A DNA stretch of 12,372 bases. It comes from an uncultured Ruminococcus sp. GTDB taxonomy: Bacteria > Bacillota > Clostridia > Oscillospirales > Ruminococcaceae. The DNA is taken from positions 1-12,372 of the forward strand of contig UQEM01000068.1 in the NCBI GenBank assembly GCA_900540005.1, in the 5' to 3' direction. This document shows positions 7,973-12,372 of this stretch, in pieces (the stretch's first letter is position 1; each line of letters starts with the position of its first letter). Below the pieces are notes generated by a model. It was not told where the DNA came from. It saw only the letters and a list, made by a program, of their open reading frames with translations, and did no database searches. The position numbers and the translations under genes were made by a program.

Positions 7973-9103
7973 ATGTTTTGGCATAATTTTAAATATGAAC
8001 TTATTACCTGTTTTAGGGTAAAGGACGTGCTTTTCTGGCTGATGTTATTCCCGATAGTCCTTGGTCTGTTTTTCAAAGCGGCTTTCAGCGGTATCTACGA
8101 CAAGGATTTCAGCAATGCGGCAATAAAGACCGCTGTTGTCGAAACGACCGAGAACGAAAACTTCTCCGCCGTCCTCGATTCGCTGAGCAGCGGAGATGAC
8201 GCTCTGCTGAAGATCACCCGAACTGACATGGAGAGTGCTCAGAAAAAGCTCGAGGACAAGAGCATAGACGCTATCATTTGTGTTGACGGCGAGATATCGC
8301 TGCAAGTCAGAAAAAACAGTACTGAATCGACCATTCTTGAGCGAATTGTAAATCAGTACACGGTAAATGAAAAAATAATAAGTGACACGCTCAAATCCGA
8401 CCCGAGCGCTTTGGCGGCAGTTATTTCTCAACTCACAGGAAACACGGACTACACTGAAAACATCAGACTTGCTGACAAACGTACTGACATTTACGATCAG
8501 TATTTCTATAATCTGATTGCAATGGTCGCGCTTTTCAGTTCTATCAGCGGACTTCATATTGCAATTCAGAACCAGGGAAATCTCTCGGAACTCGGTGCAA
8601 GAAAGTGCATATCACCGACCCCGAAATTTATTTCAATGACAGCTTCGCTCTCAGGAACATACATACTCGGGATCATATGCGTTGTACTGTGCGTAAGCTT
8701 TGTGCGGTTCGTGCTTGGAATAAGTCTCGGTGAAAATCTGATACTCACCTATTTTGCAGCAATTGTCGGCTCAATACTCGGAACTAACACAGGCTTTTTC
8801 ATTGGTTCGCTCAACAGGATAAACGAAACGGTAAAGGCAGGATTTTCAATTGTCTTCTCATTGTTATCATGCTTTTTTAGCGGACTCATGGCAGGCGATA
8901 TGAAGGGAAAAATCGAGGCGACCTGTCCGATAATAAACAAACTCAACCCTTCTGCGCTGATAAGCGATGCGATCTACAACATCACCGTATTCGGTGACAC
9001 CAAAAGCTATTGGCACTGTATTATAACTATGACGGCTGAGGCGGCAGTTTTTGCTGTTCTCGGAATTTTAATGACAAGGAGGCGCAAGTATGACAGCATT
9101 TAA
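7973..9103 (+). CDS. ABC-2 permease, first subunit, LnrM-like
   Basis: The 376-residue membrane protein has the ABC-2 layout: one helix near residues 19-38, a large extracytoplasmic domain (about 40-175), then five helices (about 178-196, 222-248, 255-277, 288-306 and 350-367). The extracytoplasmic part is soluble-looking and charged, ending in a predicted amphipathic stretch before helix 2. This matches the ABC2_membrane_3 type found in lipopeptide and polyene resistance exporters. AAAGGAGA, 6 bases before the ATG, is a strong ribosome site. Its last 14 bases overlap the second permease gene, indicating coupled translation and a heterodimeric channel. Substrate unknown. Confidence 0.87.
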   Translation: MFWHNFKYELITCFRVKDVLFWLMLFPIVLGLFFKAAFSGIYDKDFSNAAIKTAVVETTENENFSAVLDSLSSGDDALLKITRTDMESAQKKLEDKSIDAIICVDGEISLQVRKNSTESTILERIVNQYTVNEKIISDTLKSDPSALAAVISQLTGNTDYTENIRLADKRTDIYDQYFYNLIAMVALFSSISGLHIAIQNQGNLSELGARKCISPTPKFISMTASLSGTYILGIICVVLCVSFVRFVLGISLGENLILTYFAAIVGSILGTNTGFFIGSLNRINETVKAGFSIVFSLLSCFFSGLMAGDMKGKIEATCPIINKLNPSALISDAIYNITVFGDTKSYWHCIITMTAEAAVFAVLGILMTRRRKYDSI

Positions 9104-10238
9104 GCTGCTTATGAAAGTCCTCAAGGCAAAGATCACCAGCGTTGTGCTTTACGGACTGATCTTCCTTATTATTTCCACCATAACTTACTTCAACTCGAAC
9201 TCCAATGAGCAGTTCGTGCTCTCAAAGCATAGGATAATTCTCTATGACAACGATCAAAGCGAACTGAGCAAGGAATTTTGTGGATATCTCGCGGATAAAT
9301 GCGAAATTGCAAGTCTGCCCGAATCGGTCATGGACAGCGAAACTTCGCAGAAAAAGCTGCTATATTACACAACGATACACGATGTTGTCTATATCAACAA
9401 GGGATTCGGCGAAAAAATTCTTGATATGAAAGCTGAACCTGAAAAACTTGTTACCGTAAAAAATGTTCACAATAATGATGAACTGCTCTCGCTACACACG
9501 AATAATTTCATTAACGCTGTAAGAGGGTATCTCCTTGCCGGTAAAAGCGAATCCGAAGCGGTCTCGCTTGCAACCGAGGCTCTGAAAAATACGGCTGACG
9601 TAAAGATAGAGAGTTTTGAGAAAAGCTCGGGCAGCAATATAGGTCAATACTTTGGTACGCTCCCCTATGTCGCTATCTCAATGATCATGAGCGCGCTTTC
9701 ACCGGTACTTTTTGCAATTTACCGTAGGGACATCTACTTCCGCACCGCCTGCTCATGTATCAATCAGACACGCTTTACAATGGAAGTATCACTGGCAGGA
9801 TTTACTTTGGTAACAGTTCTTTGGGCGATCTTCATGGGTGTCGGTTTAATCTTCAACGGTGGAATGCTTATAGGCAGAGAAAATCTTGTGTTCATCAACT
9901 CGTTTGTGCTGTACATCATGTCAGCCTGCCTTTCGATACTCGTTTCCGTGTTGCTGAAAAATATCCGCGTTGTGGATTTTCTCAACCAGATATTCGGTCT
10001 CGGAATGTGTTTTCTCTGCGGAGTATTCGTTCCTATGCAATACCTGTCGCCCTCGGTAGTTTCAGCCGCGAAATTTCTCCCCGTATACTATTATGTCAGA
10101 GCCAACAGTCTCATTTTCGACGAAGCTTTCAGCACGCATAAGTTCGTGGTCTGCATTGGCGTTCAGCTTCTGTTCGCAGCAGCTTTCCTTGCCTGTGCTA
10201 TCGCGGCAAAACGCAGAAAAAGAGTTCTCGAACAGTAA
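9090..10238 (+). CDS. ABC-2 permease, second subunit, LnrN-like
   Basis: The 382-residue protein repeats the layout of its neighbour: helix 1 near 15-35, an extracytoplasmic domain (about 36-185), then helices near 187-208, 230-255, 262-290, 297-315 and 352-373, and a basic cytoplasmic tail (AAKRRKR at 372-378). The two permeases share topology but little obvious sequence, as expected for a heterodimer. The ATG at 9090 lies inside the previous gene and has AAGGAGG (9076-9082) 7 bases upstream. A conserved-looking GVFVPMQYLSPSV motif (about 312-324) fits the loop before the last helix of ABC-2 exporters. The operon ends at the terminator 67 bases downstream. Confidence 0.87.
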   Translation: MTAFKLLMKVLKAKITSVVLYGLIFLIISTITYFNSNSNEQFVLSKHRIILYDNDQSELSKEFCGYLADKCEIASLPESVMDSETSQKKLLYYTTIHDVVYINKGFGEKILDMKAEPEKLVTVKNVHNNDELLSLHTNNFINAVRGYLLAGKSESEAVSLATEALKNTADVKIESFEKSSGSNIGQYFGTLPYVAISMIMSALSPVLFAIYRRDIYFRTACSCINQTRFTMEVSLAGFTLVTVLWAIFMGVGLIFNGGMLIGRENLVFINSFVLYIMSACLSILVSVLLKNIRVVDFLNQIFGLGMCFLCGVFVPMQYLSPSVVSAAKFLPVYYYVRANSLIFDEAFSTHKFVVCIGVQLLFAAAFLACAIAAKRRKRVLEQ

Positions 10239-10304
10239 ACTGTGAAGCGTTTGGAGACTGTTTATGGGGCTTTTGAATCTCATTATCAGAACTTTTCGAC
10301 AAAT

Positions 10305-10335
10305 CAAAACGGAACCCGTTATGGGTTCCGTTTTG
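10305..10335. terminator. Bidirectional terminator between convergent operons
   Basis: CAAAACGGAACCC (10305-10317) and GGGTTCCGTTTTG (10323-10335) form a perfect 13-bp stem with a GTTAT loop. Because the arms start with A-rich and end with T-rich runs, each strand ends its stem in TTTT, so it can stop both the rightward ABC operon and the leftward EAL gene. It abuts the EAL stop codon at 10336. Confidence 0.88.
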
Positions 10336-12108
10336 TTATTCATCACACATATTCTTTTCAAGATATTTCTCAAAGTCGTCGTAGCACAGCGGACGCGAGA
10401 AATAGTATCCCTGAATGTAATCGCAGTCGTTGTCGCGCAGAAATTCAAGTTCTTCCTTAGTCTCGACACCCTCCGCAACAGCTTCGATCCCCATATCGTG
10501 GCACATCGAAATAATGGTTCTGATTATTTTCCTTACCTTGCCGTTTTTCTCGATCTGGCGAATAAAGCTCATGTCAATTTTAAGAACGTCAAAATCGTAG
10601 TTCTGAATCATGCCGAACGAAGAATATCCGCTGCCAAAGTCGTCAAGGTAGATCTGATGTCCCCTCTCACGGATATCCCTTATGAAAGACTCAAGTTTCT
10701 CCTCAAGCGTAGTGTACGATGTTTCCGTGATCTCGTACCTTATCGAGCCTTTCGGAAGTATCTGTTTTTCAAGGCACTTGTAGAAGTCGTCAACTTCGTC
10801 CTTGTCGTAAAAATCGACTCGCGAAAGGTTCACTGATATCGGGATTATCTGCTTTTCCTCATCTACACGGTTACGCAGATAGTCCGCAACTTCGTCCAGA
10901 ACATACCTGTCGAGCGCCGTAACACAGCCGTATTTTTCAAGTGCAGGAATAAACTTATCGGGAGAAATGATACCCCTGTCAGGCTTTTTCCAGCGGATCA
11001 AAGCCTCTGCCGAGATAACTCTGCCAGTCTTTGCGCTTACAACCGGCTGATAGTACACCTGAAACTCCTTGTTCTTAATGGCATTTTCAAAGTTTGCGAG
11101 TATCTCCGCACTCTCAAGGAATTTTTCGCCGATGTTCGGACTGAACACCGCGCAGGAAACTCTCTCGTCCTCGGGAATTGAGTCCCTCGCTATCTCCGCG
11201 CGGTCTATCATCTTGTCAACGTCCTCGCTGTTGTCCTCAATGAAGTAAACACCACACTTATAATGTATCCTGCTCTCATTGCCGCCATAAGTCCACTTAT
11301 GACGGAGCAGTCCGGAAAGGTGCTCGGTATCAAGTTTATTCTTTGCCACGAGGAAAATAAAACAGCCGTCGTCCTTTCGCGCGCACACGACAGGTTCAAG
11401 CCTGCTCTGCGAAAAAAGCCTGTAGGTATCTCTCAGCAGCTCCTCCCCTGCCTCAGCTCCGTAAAGCGTATTTATCGCCTTGAATTCCATAATGCTCACA
11501 AATAAAACCGCATAATTTGTGAGAGCAACGTTCTCCCTGCGCATTTTTTCTATACTGTAAACAAATCCTGCTTTGTTGCAGTCGTTGATGCTTGTATCAA
11601 AAAACTGCTGTTTATAGGCATATGAATTTTCATCAACTATAGCCTCAATCTGCTCATCTCTGCGCGTGAACGGGTAAAGACGTCCGCCGTTGAGAGCCTG
11701 TGACGGAACAGAGCCGTGAATATGGGAAATTTTCCAGTTTTCGCCGTCAGACTCCATGATAAAAGTCGACCTGTGAGTAAATGAAAAATCGGCAGCTTCC
11801 TTATCAGCCGTCTCAACGCTGCAAATCGCCTCACAGCGGTAAAGGCTGCCTGACATACGGTAAACATTGTAGCTTTCACCACTGATAATGCCATTGAGTA
11901 CATGAGCCTTTCCCCTGCTGAAATAATCGGCGATCGCCTTTCCGCCCTGAATGAACATTTCTCCGCCTGCGCCTATACAGGTAGCGTTGTCACTCAGAAG
12001 CTCAATGAGCCTGCCGGGATCTCCCTTTTTAAAAAAATCCCTGTGAATCTCCCTCACAATGTCCCGTATCCTGTTTCGGATCACGGTATCGTCTTTGTAA
12101 TTTTCCAT
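10336..12108 (-). CDS. c-di-GMP phosphodiesterase: NTF2-like, degenerate GGDEF, EAL
   Basis: The 590-residue cytosolic protein has three parts. Residues about 10-140 look like a SnoaL/NTF2-like cone domain (DPGRLIELLSDNATCIGAGG; later SFTHRSTFIMES and GENWKISHIHG), a fold that often binds small ligands. Residues about 185-325 are a GGDEF-type domain whose active-site loop reads KDDGC (245-249) instead of GGDEF, so cyclase activity is unlikely. Residues about 335-590 are an EAL domain with all key residues: EAL (368-370), Asn427 in NLS, Glu459 in EIT, DDFGSGYSS (489-497), Lys510, Glu546 in EGVET, and QGYYFSRP. It should hydrolyse c-di-GMP to pGpG. The ATG at 12108 is chosen for GGAGG 6 bases upstream; a TTG 54 bases further out has no such site. 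No membrane segment is visible. Single gene with its own promoter, convergent with the ABC operon. Confidence 0.92.
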   Translation of the reverse strand: MENYKDDTVIRNRIRDIVREIHRDFFKKGDPGRLIELLSDNATCIGAGGEMFIQGGKAIADYFSRGKAHVLNGIISGESYNVYRMSGSLYRCEAICSVETADKEAADFSFTHRSTFIMESDGENWKISHIHGSVPSQALNGGRLYPFTRRDEQIEAIVDENSYAYKQQFFDTSINDCNKAGFVYSIEKMRRENVALTNYAVLFVSIMEFKAINTLYGAEAGEELLRDTYRLFSQSRLEPVVCARKDDGCFIFLVAKNKLDTEHLSGLLRHKWTYGGNESRIHYKCGVYFIEDNSEDVDKMIDRAEIARDSIPEDERVSCAVFSPNIGEKFLESAEILANFENAIKNKEFQVYYQPVVSAKTGRVISAEALIRWKKPDRGIISPDKFIPALEKYGCVTALDRYVLDEVADYLRNRVDEEKQIIPISVNLSRVDFYDKDEVDDFYKCLEKQILPKGSIRYEITETSYTTLEEKLESFIRDIRERGHQIYLDDFGSGYSSFGMIQNYDFDVLKIDMSFIRQIEKNGKVRKIIRTIISMCHDMGIEAVAEGVETKEELEFLRDNDCDYIQGYYFSRPLCYDDFEKYLEKNMCDE

Positions 12109-12153
12109 AATTTCCTCCACGGCAATATTGCATGAGCAGATGCCTGTTTCCCC

Positions 12154-12201
12154 CGGGATCAATATTTATGTGTTCTGTGCGGCATGGACCGCAGTATCCC
12201 G
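12154..12201 (-). promoter_or_regulatory. Foldable 5' leader of the EAL gene
   Basis: Within the roughly 120-nt leader, CGGGAT (12201-12196) can pair with ATCCCG (12159-12154). It encloses a TGCGG/CCGCA hairpin (12193-12189 with 12182-12178) with a TCCATG loop. This is a two-layer fold 46 bases upstream of the start codon. It does not match the c-di-GMP-I or -II riboswitch consensus as I know them. It may be a regulatory leader or chance. Confidence 0.3.
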
Positions 12202-12237
12202 TCTTTTATTTTCTCGCCTTATAACTATTACACATCA

Positions 12238-12267
12238 ATTATAGCATATATAACTAAAAAAAGTCAA
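12238..12267 (-). promoter_or_regulatory. Promoter of the EAL gene
   Basis: On the minus strand TTGACT (12267-12262, five of six) is followed after 18 bases by TATAAT (12243-12238, perfect). The spacer is AT-rich. The start should fall near 12231, giving a leader of about 122 nt. Confidence 0.7.
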
Positions 12268-12372
12268 GTGATAAAGAGAAATTGTTTCAAAATAACAATA
12301 TTTGAGTGATTGAATACACTAGGGAGTGTTGACACTAAGATAATATGCAGATTTTCGAGCATAAATTTTACG
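12268..12372. other. AT-rich intergenic end of the window
   Basis: No gene is visible. A dyad ACACT AGGG AGTGT (12316-12329) is immediately followed by TTGACA (12329-12334), but no -10 box lies at a normal distance. It may be an operator for a gene outside the window. Confidence 0.3.

Noticed and set aside
10264..10836. 190-residue open frame on the plus strand
   Set aside because: Runs through the bidirectional terminator and is antisense to the EAL domain.
12109..12231. c-di-GMP riboswitch upstream of the EAL gene
   Set aside because: The conserved GEMM-I or GEMM-II core sequences are not seen; only generic stems are present.
12316..12357. Rightward promoter starting at TTGACA 12329-12334
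   Set aside because: The nearest TAATAT is only 6 bases away and nothing like a -10 lies at 16-18 bases.

Overview
The window looks like chromosome of a low-to-mid GC Firmicute, most likely a gut or rumen Clostridia of the Ruminococcaceae type. This is inferred from the SigmaA-type promoters, strong AGGAGG ribosome sites, a TnpW/large-serine-recombinase element end, and the style of the c-di-GMP and ABC-2 genes; no marker gene fixes the species.

Left part (about 1-3910): the right-hand portion of an integrative element. A gene-free, hairpin-rich stretch leads into a perfect consensus promoter that drives a two-gene, visibly AT-richer cassette: a DUF4365 (PD-(D/E)xK nuclease-like) protein and a 132-residue protein I do not recognise. 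A clean intrinsic terminator closes the cassette. Then comes tnpW (56 aa) behind a structured leader, and a TnpX-like large serine recombinase of about 543 residues that is broken by a single one-base deletion near 2695. The end of the recombinase gene folds into a terminator that works best on the opposite strand, for the neighbouring chromosomal operon. The left end of the element is not identifiable and may lie outside the window.

Middle part (3964-10238): a divergent antimicrobial-response locus. Leftward operon: intramembrane-sensing histidine kinase, NarL/LuxR-type response regulator, and a four-helix membrane metallophosphoesterase. Rightward operon: ABC ATPase and two ABC-2 permeases with large extracytoplasmic domains. 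The kinase + regulator + ATPase + two permeases set matches the LnrJKLMN (YfiJKLMN) linearmycin-resistance architecture of Bacillus subtilis. The 155-base intergenic gap holds two promoters and a perfect 14-bp dyad that is a good candidate operator for the regulator.

Right part (10305-12372): a bidirectional terminator shared with a leftward gene encoding a soluble c-di-GMP phosphodiesterase with the order SnoaL/NTF2-like - degenerate GGDEF - intact EAL. It has a good promoter and a roughly 120-nt leader that can fold.

The main candidates for something undescribed are the DUF4365 + small-protein cassette carried by the now probably immobile element, the inclusion of a metallophosphoesterase in the Lnr-like sensor operon, and the NTF2-like sensor on the EAL protein.
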